Counted from the first letter of the stretch, positions 35,618 to 44,514 are shown. The stretch is 64,000 bases of DNA from JBHGYD01 sp041920415 (GCA_041920415.1 JBHGYD010000049.1:1-64000), one strand, 5' to 3'. Numbers and translations are program-made. Notes: generated by a model from the letters alone, not told the origin.

Positions 35618-35895
35618 AGTAGATACTTTTTAGGGACATTGATATTTGTTTCTTGGTCCCCATATTTCCGCTCTTTCCGAAATCGTTTGCCTATTTTGAC
35701 TATAGGAATGTAAGGAATGCAAGACTTTGCTTTATATATTTTTGAAATTATTTGATGAGATCTTTATACCTAAGAGAAGCTGATTATGAAATGGCAAGCG
35801 GTAATCGTTATCACAATGGATGGAATAATTGTGATATCATGATTATGAGAATTTTGGGAATAAATAAAAAATGGTGAAACACGGGAGAGGTATAA
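35618..35895. other. Intergenic with an operator-like palindrome
   Basis: TATCACAAT (35809-35817) and ATTGTGATA (35828-35836) form a 9-bp inverted repeat with 10 bases between, about 60 bp before the next start. Otherwise nothing is visible. Confidence 0.45.
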
Positions 35896-36369
35896 ATGAA
35901 TCAAAAAACATTCGTTGATTTTCTAGTGGAAGCAAAAAAACATACATATGCTTCAGAAGGAAATGGTACATCGGTACGTCCTTTGTTGAACGGGTCGAAG
36001 CAGCTTGAGTATCAAGACGGGAATTACGTGTATCGCGATATTTATTTCGGTTCTGCGTTTTTCGCTGGGCAAGAAGTGGTAGAGTATGAGCAACAACCGA
36101 TCTGGTCCATGGTTTACTCGGGAGGGATGATCATTCCCGATGTGTCACGGGAACAACTCGCTTCGATTTATGCGTTTTTGCGACAAGCATTACGGCTTGT
36201 CCATGCTATCGCTCCGTATCGCGGACCGGAACATTTTGAAGATGGTCAATATACATATAAGAATACTTATCATGGCACGTTTGAACGTTTTTACGGAGAA
36301 GAGTACATTTTTGCTCATGGTCAAAAAGTATACGAATTGCGATACAGCGGCGGTTACCTTCGGACATAG
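35896..36369 (+). CDS. DUF5680 domain protein
   Basis: A 157-residue soluble protein, rich in Tyr and Gly, with the DUF5680 pattern: an N-terminal TFVDFLVEAKKHTYAS, then the repeated beta unit YQDGNYVYRDIYFGSAFFAG and its echo YTYKNTYHGTFERFYGEE, each followed by VY-SGG. The two half-repeats suggest internal duplication. No enzymatic function is known to me. ATG start after GGGAGAGG. The NUDIX gene follows 37 bp downstream. Confidence 0.75.
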   Translation: MNQKTFVDFLVEAKKHTYASEGNGTSVRPLLNGSKQLEYQDGNYVYRDIYFGSAFFAGQEVVEYEQQPIWSMVYSGGMIIPDVSREQLASIYAFLRQALRLVHAIAPYRGPEHFEDGQYTYKNTYHGTFERFYGEEYIFAHGQKVYELRYSGGYLRT

Positions 36370-36406
36370 AAACATGCTAGAGTTTTTGCGGAAAAGGAGA
36401 ATAAAA

Positions 36407-36817
36407 ATGAAACGAGTAGATGTCGTATACGTGCTCTTATATGATGAAGCGGAACAAAAAGTGCTGATGGTGTTGAATAAAAGGGGAACGTGGTCATTGC
36501 CCGGCGGAGGAGTGGAAAGAGGAGAAACGTTAAAAGAAGCAGCGATTCGAGAAGTGAAAGAAGAAACGGGATATGATATAGACGTTGGTGATATCGTTGC
36601 CCTTAACGAAGCGTTTATCGATGGAAATCATGTCTTTTTTATCACGTTTCGCGGTACCATTGTTCAAGCGCCAGAAACGATATCAGGCGATGAAAACATT
36701 CTCGATGTTCAATGGATGGATGTGGAAAGAGCAGAAGAACTTATGCCTTATCATCCAAACGGAATTCATACTTTTCTCAAGCAAGCGCATGGCGCGGAAT
36801 ATATGATTCAAAGATAG
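36407..36817 (+). CDS. NUDIX hydrolase
   Basis: A 136-residue NUDIX protein hydrolysing a nucleoside diphosphate linked to another group. The complete Nudix box GGGVERGETLKEAAIREVKE plus ETG spans residues 37-59 and keeps the REVKEE metal ligands. The real start is ATG 36407 with AAAAGGAG 7 bases upstream; the frame is open further upstream but there is no ribosome site. Substrate unknown. Confidence 0.88.
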   Translation: MKRVDVVYVLLYDEAEQKVLMVLNKRGTWSLPGGGVERGETLKEAAIREVKEETGYDIDVGDIVALNEAFIDGNHVFFITFRGTIVQAPETISGDENILDVQWMDVERAEELMPYHPNGIHTFLKQAHGAEYMIQR

Positions 36818-36831
36818 AGGATTGTAGAATG

Positions 36832-36864
36832 AAAGGATGCCCTGATGTATTCGGCATCCTTTTG
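36832..36864. terminator. Bidirectional terminator
   Basis: AAAGGATGCC and GGCATCCTTTT stem between convergent genes. Confidence 0.8.
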
Positions 36865-36867
36865 GCG

Positions 36868-37273
36868 TTATGAAGCAAATGGAAAAAAGAGGACTCCTAC
36901 AAAAAATAGAGAAATATAAACGAAAGCAATATAGACGATCGTAAAGACAATCGTAAATACGAGCAATAGCCATTTTCTTTTTGGACTTGCCGCGAGTATC
37001 CTTTGGATAAGGCGAAACAAAGTAAGGAGAAGAAATGCGAAAGCAAATATGAGATACGATGGAACTACCCATCTTCCCATTACTATCGAAGCACCCGAAT
37101 TAAGCCATTCGAATCGATCGAGATGAAAAAATCTGGTTTTGTATCGAATGAACAGCGTGCCGATAATAAACGTAACAACTAGAAAGATAAACGTACCGCC
37201 AATCCACATTTTTTGTGACACCCTTGAGTAATACAAACACAACCGCTAAGTAAATCAACGCAATGAATTCCAT
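36868..37273 (-). pseudogene. Small membrane protein gene with frameshift in an A-run
   Basis: The frame 36868-37242 encodes three to four hydrophobic helices (MWIGGTFIFLVVTFIIGTLF, VPSYLIFAFAFLLLTLF, WLLLVFTIVFTIVYIAFVYI). The natural N-terminus is in another frame: ATG 37273 with AAAGGGG 8 bases upstream reads MEFIALIYLAVVFVLLKGVTK, a helix. The two frames join at a run of six A (complement of 37209-37214); with five A the protein would read straight through as ...GVTK-MWIGG. Family not recognised. This may be a recent mutation, phase variation or a sequence error. Confidence 0.6.
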
Positions 37274-37339
37274 ACATATAACCCCTTTTTGGATTATAAT
37301 TCTAACTATATGAATACAATTCCTTCTTTATTTGTTATA

Positions 37340-37525
37340 TTGGAGGGGATCTCATCATGTCAGGTTTTTGGAAGCTGTTATACATCCTCGTTTCCCAAAC
37401 CACTCCTTGATTGTATTTATAATTCGATTACCAAACATCGATATCAATGGTTTGGTAAACGCGACAGCTGCCTAATGCCCACACCTGATGTTCGCAGACG
37501 GTTTTTAGATGAGAGAACGCTTTAA
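37340..37525 (+). pseudogene. DCC/YuxK-like thiol-disulfide oxidoreductase, 3' remnant
   Basis: SGFWKLLYILV in one frame is followed, after a one-base shift near 37395, by PKPLLDCIYNSITKHRYQWF and GKRDSCLMPTPDVRRRFLDE in the next, ending 37525. This is the C-terminal half of the DCC1-like family (B. subtilis YuxK type). The N-terminal half with the redox DxxCxxC is absent. About 150 bp upstream of it and 84 bp downstream hold no other gene. Confidence 0.65.
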
Positions 37526-37609
37526 AAGAAATGATTCCATCATAAGCAAGGAGAAAGCGCCGTCATGTAGTATACAAGTATTGAAATATTCCAAAGGGGG
37601 AGAAACGCG

Positions 37610-38014
37610 GTGAGTGATTTCGAAAAAAAGTTGTTTAGTAGCCAAACAGTAGAAGGATTGATTCGAGATTTAGAAGAATTTGTGAAAGAGATGATGAATA
37701 CGATAGACAACAACGAAGATGTTGAACGAAAGCGATTTTATGAAGGAATGGCGGTTGTGTGTAAACTAATCGCGATGAAGTTGAAAGGGGAATTTGAGCA
37801 TATTGATGAAACGTTGTTAAACCAAGTATATGAGAACATAAAAATTCTTGATAATGAGAAAAAACATGACAGCAAGTTCATGATTGAAACAAAAGAAAGA
37901 TGTTCATTTTGTTTCCAACATAAAGAGCCGCTTGTAAAGGGGCCGTTTGCGTCGATTTGTGAAGAATGTCTTCAATTTGGCATGAAGGTGATGGAGAGTC
38001 AAAAGAGAGTGTAG
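37610..38014 (+). CDS. Protein with C-terminal ClpX-type zinc finger
   Basis: A 134-residue protein. Residues 1-85 are helical and acidic; residues 97-124 form a ClpX C4 zinc finger (CSFCFQHKE...ICEECLQFG, two CxxC pairs). In ClpX this domain dimerises and binds adaptors, but here no AAA+ domain follows. GTG start with GGGGGAGAAACGC upstream. It may act as a ClpX adaptor or competitor; that is speculation from the domain alone. Confidence 0.75.
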   Translation: MSDFEKKLFSSQTVEGLIRDLEEFVKEMMNTIDNNEDVERKRFYEGMAVVCKLIAMKLKGEFEHIDETLLNQVYENIKILDNEKKHDSKFMIETKERCSFCFQHKEPLVKGPFASICEECLQFGMKVMESQKRV

Positions 38015-38059
38015 CCCATTTGAAGGAACGTTGAAATGATTGAAAGGGCGTGACACGTA

Positions 38060-38593
38060 ATGGTACGAAGAGTCGAAGTCGTTCCGTTTTGTGAGCAATG
38101 GTCGATATTATTTCGTAAGGAAGCGGAGAAAATCAAAGAAATATTTGGAGAACAATGTCTTAATATTTATCATATCGGAAGTACGTCTATACCGGGAATG
38201 TACGCTAAGCCGGTAATTGATTTATTAGTAGAAGTGAAAGACATTGAGGATGTTGATCAATATAATGACCAAATGGCTGAGCTTGGTTATGAGGCAGTGG
38301 GGGAGAATGGAATTCCGAAACGAAGATATTTCCGAAAGGGCGGAGACGAACGAACCCATCACGTTCACGTGTTCCAAACAGGAAGCGAGCATATTGTGAG
38401 GCATTTAGCGTTCAAAGAATATATGATCGCCCATCCTGATGAAGCGCAAGCATATAGCGAGTTGAAACAAACACTTGCCCGACAATTCCCTACCGATATC
38501 GAAGCCTACATAAAAGGAAAGGATCCGTTTATAAAAGAGGTAGAAAAGAAAGCGTTAAAATTTTTACTAAAGGAAGGTCACTATGCTAATTAA
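38060..38593 (+). CDS. GrpB family nucleotidyltransferase-like protein (UPF0157)
   Basis: A 177-residue GrpB/UPF0157 protein with a minimal nucleotidyltransferase fold: IYHIGSTSIPGMYAKPVIDL near residues 39-58 contains the GS motif and the Asp metal ligands, and HHVHVFQTGSEHIVRHLAF near 101-119 is the family block. The target is unknown. It overlaps the DUF4937 gene by 11 bases, so the two are probably coexpressed. Confidence 0.85.
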   Translation: MVRRVEVVPFCEQWSILFRKEAEKIKEIFGEQCLNIYHIGSTSIPGMYAKPVIDLLVEVKDIEDVDQYNDQMAELGYEAVGENGIPKRRYFRKGGDERTHHVHVFQTGSEHIVRHLAFKEYMIAHPDEAQAYSELKQTLARQFPTDIEAYIKGKDPFIKEVEKKALKFLLKEGHYAN

Positions 38594-39155
38594 ATGGATT
38601 AGATGTAACGTCTTTGAAGATCAGAAACCGATGTTTTCGATTGCTCAGCAACAATGGAAGGCTTTAACAGGGTTCCAGGGCTTTGTTGGACAAATCGGTG
38701 GATGGAATAACAAAAACCCGTTTGAAGCATGCATTCTCTCTTTTTGGAAGGACGAATCTTCCTATCAAGCGTTTATGAATCAAAAGCATGACGAGATTTT
38801 CGAAAAAAGTAATCAACAAACAACGTATCACAACATTTTCGTTGAATTATATAAGACGGAAGCGGTGATGGATAAAGAAACGCAAAATGTAACAGAAATT
38901 TTGCGCGAAAGCAAGGCGTTGCATGTGAGGGAATGTATTCTTAAGAAACAAAGAGACATCGAATCATTGCAAGATGAGCGACACGGAGAAAAGCAGATGT
39001 GGTTTCGACATCTAAACCAATATGATCGCTTTCTTATCATTTCTCGATCCGATGTCCTACAATGTGGCGAGCATGATGACACTTCGGCTATGAAAGACGT
39101 GCTAGTAATCAGGGAGACAGTTGTCGTGCTAGAAGATTTATGGGCTGTTTTTTAA
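38583..39155 (+). CDS. DUF4937 (YdbC-like) protein
   Basis: A 190-residue protein. The N-terminal half is the DUF4937/ferredoxin-like ABM fold: MLIKWIRCNVFEDQKPMF, GFVGQIGGWN, ACILSFWKDESSYQAFMNQ. The C-terminal half (from about residue 95) is less conserved and ends in VVVLEDLWAVF. B. subtilis YdbC has the same layout; its function is unknown. Ribosome site AAGGAAGG overlaps the end of the GrpB gene. Confidence 0.78.
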   Translation: MLIKWIRCNVFEDQKPMFSIAQQQWKALTGFQGFVGQIGGWNNKNPFEACILSFWKDESSYQAFMNQKHDEIFEKSNQQTTYHNIFVELYKTEAVMDKETQNVTEILRESKALHVRECILKKQRDIESLQDERHGEKQMWFRHLNQYDRFLIISRSDVLQCGEHDDTSAMKDVLVIRETVVVLEDLWAVF

Positions 39156-39198
39156 GCAATTAAACGTATTTTGTGATGAAAAAAGGAAGAGTGTTCTT

Positions 39199-39804
39199 AT
39201 GAGGAAAGGACATATCCTCTGCGTAATGTTCGTTCTTATCAGTTTGTTTACCTTGTTTTTGCCTGGAAACACATTCTCCTCTCCTCCGCCTTCAGAGATT
39301 GAAAAAGCAAAGGCAACCGCTCCGATTCATTTGATTGGCACCGTAACGTTCGATCAGCTGTACAAAGATCTCACGAAAGAAAAAGGAAATCCATATCAAA
39401 TTCGCCGCATGACGTTATCCATCAAACGAGTAATCAAAGCTCCACCACAACAAAAGATTTCCAAAATTGCGGTATATTATTTTTATACTCCTTCTTGGGA
39501 AAATGATAAAAGTGGTGGAAAGCCATTGAACATCGCTGTTGGGGACGTTATTGAGATTTGGTTGAAAAAAGGAGAAGTAGGATGGGAACCGTCTTTTGAT
39601 GGGTATACTGTTAATCATTTGAAATATGCGAAAAAACGCAGTGAACCGATTCCTGAGCCATTTGCGCATAGGATTCAGCGGCGCTTCCACGAGGCATGGT
39701 CCCATCATTCGGACCTCATCGTCTTGTTGGGAATCATTCTCTTTCTTGTTGTTTTTGTCATGGTAGAGTGGAAAATATTTAGGAAAATACAGAAAATTCG
39801 TTGA
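39199..39804 (+). CDS. Exported membrane-anchored protein of unknown function
   Basis: A 201-residue protein: signal peptide (MRKGHILCVMFVLISLFTLF, cleavage probably near FSS), an extracytoplasmic domain of about 140 residues (IHLIGTVTFDQLYKDLTKEK to FDGYTVNHLKY), and one C-terminal transmembrane helix (LIVLLGIILFLVVFVMVEW). The extracellular part looks like a beta-rich OB-like domain. Ribosome site AAAGGAAGAG. Family not recognised. It precedes trpB by 61 bp, but trpB has its own promoter. Confidence 0.65.
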   Translation: MRKGHILCVMFVLISLFTLFLPGNTFSSPPPSEIEKAKATAPIHLIGTVTFDQLYKDLTKEKGNPYQIRRMTLSIKRVIKAPPQQKISKIAVYYFYTPSWENDKSGGKPLNIAVGDVIEIWLKKGEVGWEPSFDGYTVNHLKYAKKRSEPIPEPFAHRIQRRFHEAWSHHSDLIVLLGIILFLVVFVMVEWKIFRKIQKIR

Positions 39805-39829
39805 CTTTTATGAAGAAAACGAATATTCT
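39801..39829 (+). promoter_or_regulatory. trpB promoter
   Basis: TTGACT-17-TATTCT, ending about 35 bases before the start codon. No trp leader, TRAP-binding repeats or T-box is visible. Confidence 0.6.
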
Positions 39830-39865
39830 TATTATGAAATTTGTAAAGTAGAGGAGAGTTGAGAA

Positions 39866-41026
39866 ATGAGCGTAGTTCAGAGTAGAAGAGGGTATTTTGG
39901 CGAGTTTGGCGGAAGTTTTGTGCCGCCAGCATTGCAGGAAGCACTTGATTATTTGGAAGAGCAGTTTTTTAAGTGCAAAGACGATCAAGAGTTTAATGAT
40001 GAATTCAAGTTTTATTTAAAAGAGTATGTCGGTCGCGAAAATCCGCTCACGTTTGCAGCTCGGCTCACAGAGCGTCTAGGCGGAGCGAAAATTTATTTGA
40101 AGCGCGAAGACCTCAATCATACCGGTTCCCATAAAATCAACAACGTAATCGGACAAATTTTGCTTGCGAAACGAATGGGAGCGAAGCGCGTCATTGCAGA
40201 AACGGGCGCGGGGCAGCACGGCGTGGCGACGGCGACCGCTTGCGCGATGTTTGGTCTCGATTGCACCATTTACATGGGTGAGGAAGATACAAGACGTCAG
40301 GCATTAAACGTGTTTCGCATGGAGCTTTTAGGTGCTAAAGTCGTTCCCGTATCTAAAGGACAAGGAAGATTGAAAGATGCGGTCGATGAAGCATTAAATG
40401 ACTTTGTAGAAAACTATCAAAACACGTTTTATTTGCTTGGATCAGCGGTTGGTCCGCACCCGTATCCGAGCATTGTCAAACATTTTCAGTCGGTGATTAG
40501 CGAAGAAAGCAAGCGGCAAATTCTTGAAAAAGAAGGACGCTTGCCTGATGCGGTCATTGCTTGCGTTGGCGGCGGCAGCAATGCCATCGGTGCATTTGCT
40601 CATTATATCGATGAACCGAGCGTACGGCTTATTGGGGTTGAGCCAGAAAAAGCGGCGACGCTCACAAAAGGCGTCCCAGCGGTTATTCATGGATTCAAAT
40701 GCCTCGTTTTGCTAGATGAAGAAGGCCAGCCACAGCCAACGTATTCGATTGCGGCAGGGCTTGACTACCCAGGAATTGGTCCTGAGCATAGCCATTTAAA
40801 AGTGTCCGCACGTGCCGAGTATTACACGGTGACAAACGAAGAAGTACTTGAAGCGTTTCAAATGTTATCGAAAACAGAAGGAATCATTCCAGCCCTTGAA
40901 AGCGCCCACGCGGTTGCTTATGCGATGAAGCTGGCGCCGACATTAAACAAAGAACAAATCATCATCGTCAATCTTTCGGGACGCGGCGATAAAGATGTCG
41001 AGCAAGTGTTTCATATGCTAAAGTAA
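39866..41026 (+). CDS. trpB: Orphan tryptophan synthase beta chain
   Basis: A 386-residue PLP enzyme of the TrpB1 type that joins indole and serine. PLP lysine in LNHTGSHKINNVIGQ near residues 83-97, catalytic Glu in AETGAGQHGVA near 110, and the phosphate-binding CVGGGSNAIGAF near 233. The opening RRGYFGEFGGSFVPPALQEAL is canonical. No trpA or other trp gene is nearby, so it is either the sole relocated trpB or a second, stand-alone copy used for indole salvage. Ribosome site AGGAGAG. Confidence 0.92.
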   Translation: MSVVQSRRGYFGEFGGSFVPPALQEALDYLEEQFFKCKDDQEFNDEFKFYLKEYVGRENPLTFAARLTERLGGAKIYLKREDLNHTGSHKINNVIGQILLAKRMGAKRVIAETGAGQHGVATATACAMFGLDCTIYMGEEDTRRQALNVFRMELLGAKVVPVSKGQGRLKDAVDEALNDFVENYQNTFYLLGSAVGPHPYPSIVKHFQSVISEESKRQILEKEGRLPDAVIACVGGGSNAIGAFAHYIDEPSVRLIGVEPEKAATLTKGVPAVIHGFKCLVLLDEEGQPQPTYSIAAGLDYPGIGPEHSHLKVSARAEYYTVTNEEVLEAFQMLSKTEGIIPALESAHAVAYAMKLAPTLNKEQIIIVNLSGRGDKDVEQVFHMLK

Positions 41027-41059
41027 AAGTATTCACCAAGCGGTTGTTTCATGTCATTG

Positions 41060-41400
41060 ATATAGTACCTCTAAAGTAGACACAAAAATAAGCATGACCC
41101 TACTAGTTGTGTTAGAATCGCATGATGTCTACTTTTGGGGTGCTGTTGTAACGCTTTGATCACTAACTCTTTCGTCATTCGTGTATCGATATACGATCCT
41201 ACAATCTTACGAGTGATATTATCCCCTTTAAGTGGATAGTGTAAAAAGCCCACACTAATTGTGTGGGTGTTAACACTATACTTGGAGGGGATTTTCATTT
41301 GGCTAAAAGGACAAACATTTCAACACTATACAGAAGAATTTTAAAGAATGGCTGTAGAAAGGTATGAAAATGGAGAGAAAAGTTGCGACGTACTTCATGA
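41060..41400. mobile_element. Nested IS3-family debris
   Basis: On the reverse strand 41230-41090 encodes DNITRKIVGSYIDTRMTKELVIKALQQ, part of an IS3 OrfB (rve) core. On the forward strand 41299-41390 encodes, across a frameshift, KGQTFQHYTEEFKRMAVERY, the start of an IS3-type OrfA. A hairpin CCCACACTAATTGTGTGGG (41249-41267) lies between. These are fragments of at least two insertions. Confidence 0.6.
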
Positions 41401-41714
41401 ACCTCTCCCAACTACACGTTGTTTAGAGGTGGGAGTTTCTTACTACCTCCATCGAAGAAGCTTCTGCGTAGAAGAAGGCGGTCTCCTTCTACTCGATGAA
41501 TTCATCGGAAGCCTTCCCGATGAATTCCGTAAGCAACATCGGCACCACACCGATGGGGCGGTCCAAATCCGCTTTGGATGCCCGGAAGAACACTTTTTGA
41601 CCCCGAAGCATGAGAATACCCTTCTTTCCTTGCCTGATAGGTTAGTTCGATTATAGCACATACGTTCGTTTTTAGGAATCAAAACCCTCCTTCACTCCGT
41701 TTAGAGGAAGGGAG
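41401..41714 (-). mobile_element. Short non-autonomous IS200/IS605-like element
   Basis: Both ends have subterminal hairpins carrying the same CTCCC...CCTCTAAAC words when read on the reverse strand: CCTTC/GAAGG around 41689-41711 and CTCCCA/TGGGAG at 41405-41435, the latter followed by the GTTTCTTAC tail seen in such elements. The interior has no intact transposase. A TATAAT with poorly spaced upstream box lies near 41655. Assignment is from end structure only. Confidence 0.35.
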
Positions 41715-41875
41715 ACTTCTCAGGAAAAATGTTAAATATTGCACACCAAAATGAGAATATATTTGGGCGAATCGGATAAATAAGCTGATTCGTAATTAAA
41801 ACAATTTAATGGCAAAACCCCAAAAACCCCATACAATAATACAAATGTTAAATTGTTTTGTCTGGAGATGGTCTT
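41715..41875. other. Intergenic before L,D-transpeptidase
   Basis: AT-rich, no gene seen. GGAG at 41864-41867 is the ribosome site of the next gene. Confidence 0.4.
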
Positions 41876-42211
41876 ATGACACGCTGGATCGACATATCAA
41901 CAAGCAAACATCAATTAAAACTTTATGATGATAATAGGTTAATAAAAGTGTATCCCATTGCTGTTGGTAAAATGTTAACCCCAACACCTTCAGGAAGTTA
42001 TACCATTATCAATAAACAACGCAACCCCGGACGTGCTTTCGGGGTATTGTGGATGGGTTTATCAAAGCCTCATTATGGGATACATGGAACATACAACCCT
42101 TCTTCTATCGGCAGGAATGTGTCACATGGATGTATTAGAATGTATAACCATGATGTTATAGAATTATCATCAATGGTTCCTATTGGAACACATGTCTATA
42201 TTCATAAATAA
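41876..42211 (+). CDS. L,D-transpeptidase (YkuD domain), minimal
   Basis: A 111-residue YkuD-domain protein without signal peptide or LysM, shorter than the usual 160-plus residues. The active site NVSHGCIRMYNHD (Cys near residue 87) and the upstream YGIHGTYNPSSIG are intact, as is the N-terminal IDISTSKHQLKLYDDN strand. It would form 3-3 peptidoglycan cross-links or attach proteins to the wall, but lacks an export signal, so secretion is unexplained. ATG 41876 is chosen over TTG 41858 for its GGAG spacing. Confidence 0.82.
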   Translation: MTRWIDISTSKHQLKLYDDNRLIKVYPIAVGKMLTPTPSGSYTIINKQRNPGRAFGVLWMGLSKPHYGIHGTYNPSSIGRNVSHGCIRMYNHDVIELSSMVPIGTHVYIHK

Positions 42212-42343
42212 GGTTCTAAATCGTTTGTAATGTAACCGTAATATATTTGTAACCACTTCTTATTCTTTTTGTTATAGATTATCAATCTTTTTTAAATATA
42301 ATGGTGGTTGATGTTAATAGAAATACACCTTGGGGGGCGCAAC

Positions 42344-43441
42344 ATGAAAAAATCATTTATTCTTACAGGTACAATTATAAGTTCTTTATTAGCAGGTCAA
42401 ACTGCTTTCGCTAGTAATTATACCGTCCAAAAAGGCGATACCCTTTGGGGAATATCGAAAAAATACAACACTACTGTAGAAACATTAAAACAAATGAATC
42501 ATTTAACTTCTGAGCTTATTTTCCCTGGACAAATATTAAAAGTTAACGAAAAAGAAGATACATATGTAGTGAATGCTGGTGACACCTTAAGTAAAATTGC
42601 AAAGCAGTTTAATACAACTGTTGATACGTTATTAAAAATGAATCCCGAAATTTCTAATCCAAATTCTATTAAGATTGGTCAAACCATTCGTTTGTCTGAG
42701 TCGTCTCCAGCTCCTGTTAAATCTGCCACTGCGGAATCAGGTACTAACGGTTATTACATAGTTAAAGAAAGAGATACTCTTTCTGGTATTGCTAAAATGT
42801 TTCATACAACAGTTAATTCGTTACTCGCTTTAAATCCGGAAATTACGAATGTTAATCTTATTCGAGTTGGACAAGCTATTAAAGTTACCGGAGGAGAAGC
42901 ACTTGTTCAAAAACAAACAACATCTTCACAAAAAACAGTGAACGAACAACCAACAACGAAACCAGAAACAGTGTCTTCTTCAAATCAAAAAGTTGCTGAA
43001 AGTTCCTTTGTTTCAACGGTTTCTACCACTTCTTCAGCAAATAACACAAAAGCTGTGAATTCTTCTTTGGCCGATCAAGTAATTCAAATTGGAGAAAAAT
43101 ATTTAGGTGCTAAATATTTATATGGTGCTAGCCCATCTCGCACAGATGCATTCGATTGTTCATCCTTTACTATGCGGGTATTTGGTGAAGCTGGAATTTC
43201 TTTACCTCGTAGTTCGGAAGCACAATCACAAATTGGCACGCCGGTTTCTTTCAATCAGCTTCAAAAAGGAGATTTAGTCTTCTTTGATACAGATTTCAAT
43301 GGAACGATCAATCACGTTGGAATTTATGCGGGTAACGGCCAAATGCTAAATGCTACAACTTCCAAAGGCGTTTGTTATGTATCGATTGATTCTTCTTATT
43401 GGAAAGACCGTTTGGTAAAAGCCGTACGTGTAATCAATTAA
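42344..43441 (+). CDS. Cell-wall D,L-endopeptidase with three LysM and NlpC/P60
   Basis: A 365-residue secreted hydrolase of the LytE/LytF type. Signal peptide ends at AFA-S near residue 24. Three LysM domains follow (YTVQKGDTLWGISKKY near 27, YVVNAGDTLSKIAKQF near 77, YYIVKERDTLSGIAKMF near 138), then a Ser/Thr-rich linker, then NlpC/P60 from about 240 with catalytic Cys in DAFDCSSFTM and His in INHVGIYAGNG. It cleaves D-Glu-mDAP bonds in peptidoglycan. ATG 42344 has GGGGGG upstream. Confidence 0.92.
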   Translation: MKKSFILTGTIISSLLAGQTAFASNYTVQKGDTLWGISKKYNTTVETLKQMNHLTSELIFPGQILKVNEKEDTYVVNAGDTLSKIAKQFNTTVDTLLKMNPEISNPNSIKIGQTIRLSESSPAPVKSATAESGTNGYYIVKERDTLSGIAKMFHTTVNSLLALNPEITNVNLIRVGQAIKVTGGEALVQKQTTSSQKTVNEQPTTKPETVSSSNQKVAESSFVSTVSTTSSANNTKAVNSSLADQVIQIGEKYLGAKYLYGASPSRTDAFDCSSFTMRVFGEAGISLPRSSEAQSQIGTPVSFNQLQKGDLVFFDTDFNGTINHVGIYAGNGQMLNATTSKGVCYVSIDSSYWKDRLVKAVRVIN

Positions 43442-43600
43442 TCTATGAAAAAAATCAGATTTTCGAAAGAATCACAGGCAGATTATATTTCCTTTAATTC
43501 CGAGTGTAAAATTCGTTGTGACGCAATGATAACATTCGTAAGAGTCTTCGGAAAAACAGAAAAAAGCTCACCTGAGTCTGAACCCTATTTTGTCTATGGT

Positions 43601-43629
43601 CTGAAACGCCGCTCTTTGGCGGCGTTTCG
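43601..43629. terminator. Bidirectional hairpin between convergent genes
   Basis: GAAACGCCGC-TCTTT-GGCGGCGTTTC is a GC-rich stem between the endopeptidase and metQ. No long U-tract follows on either strand. Confidence 0.65.
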
Positions 43630-43639
43630 CAATACGGAT

Positions 43640-44476
43640 TTAATGTTTTCGTTTTAACATCCACTCCGGTTTGCCAAAACCTTTAAATTGTTCATCAATC
43701 ACTTTTTCAAACTCTTTTGATTCAACAGCCTCTTTAATATCTTTTACAAATGGTTTGTTCAAATCTTTTGTGTTTACTACAACACGGTTGCGATACTTAT
43801 CAGGCATTTTTTCTAATACAAGTGCGTCAAGAAGATTCATTTTTGCTGCTAACGCAAAGTTTCCAGGAACGGCAGCTAAATCAACGCTTTCTACCGCACG
43901 AGGTAATTGACCTGCTTCGATTGGCTTAAACTGAAGATTTTTTACATTTTCTTTTACATCTTTCTCAGAGACCGTTAATGGGTTAGCGGATGGGTCGAGC
44001 TTAATGAGTCCCGCATCTTGTAAGATTAAGAGCGCTCTTGCTGCGTTTGTCGGGTCATTAGGAATAGCAATTTGGCTACCTTCTTTAATTTCTTTTAATG
44101 ATTTAAATTTTTTCGAGTAAATTCCCATCGGTGCAGTTGGAACGATAATCACTTCTGAAAGGTCAAGATGATGTTGTTTTGCGAATGTCTCCATATAGAT
44201 TTTGTGCTGGAATAGGTTAGCGTCTAAATCACCGTTAGCAAGAGCTATATTTGGTTGTATGTAATCGCTGAACTCTACGACTTTTACTTTATAGCCTTTC
44301 TTTTCAAGAATTGGTTTAATCGCTTTATTCACCATGTCGCTGTAAGGACCGGAAGTAGCCCCAATTGTAAGCTCTTTTTTCTCTTGCGTATTAGATGATG
44401 TTGTTTTCTCTCCACCGCAGGCGGCAAGAATCCCGAAGGATAACAGTAAAACTAGAAAGATTGATAATTTTTTCAT
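43640..44476 (-). CDS. metQ: Methionine ABC transporter substrate-binding lipoprotein MetQ
   Basis: A 278-residue NlpA/MetQ lipoprotein. Signal peptide with lipobox ILAAC, lipidated Cys near residue 20. TIGATSGPYSDM near 37, DYIQPNIALANGDLDANLFQH near 71-91 and IPNDPTNAARAL near 138 are family blocks. The ATG at 44476 follows CAGGAGGGC; the upstream in-frame codon at 44509 precedes this site. Last gene of metNPQ under the SAM riboswitch. Confidence 0.93.
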   Translation of the reverse strand: MKKLSIFLVLLLSFGILAACGGEKTTSSNTQEKKELTIGATSGPYSDMVNKAIKPILEKKGYKVKVVEFSDYIQPNIALANGDLDANLFQHKIYMETFAKQHHLDLSEVIIVPTAPMGIYSKKFKSLKEIKEGSQIAIPNDPTNAARALLILQDAGLIKLDPSANPLTVSEKDVKENVKNLQFKPIEAGQLPRAVESVDLAAVPGNFALAAKMNLLDALVLEKMPDKYRNRVVVNTKDLNKPFVKDIKEAVESKEFEKVIDEQFKGFGKPEWMLKRKH

Positions 44477-44514
44477 AAAAAGCCCTCCTGTAAATATTTG
44501 TATTTTCAAAGACC

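Noticed and set aside
36140..36406. N-terminal extension of the NUDIX protein
   Set aside because: The open frame upstream lies in the DUF5680 gene; the ribosome site and family length support ATG 36407.
41348..41656. 102-codon ORF starting MAVERYENGEK
   Set aside because: Only its first codons match an IS3 OrfA; the rest is a chance frame through IS200/IS605-like debris.
43445..43657. 70-codon ORF between the endopeptidase and metQ
   Set aside because: No ribosome site, contains the bidirectional hairpin and runs into metQ.
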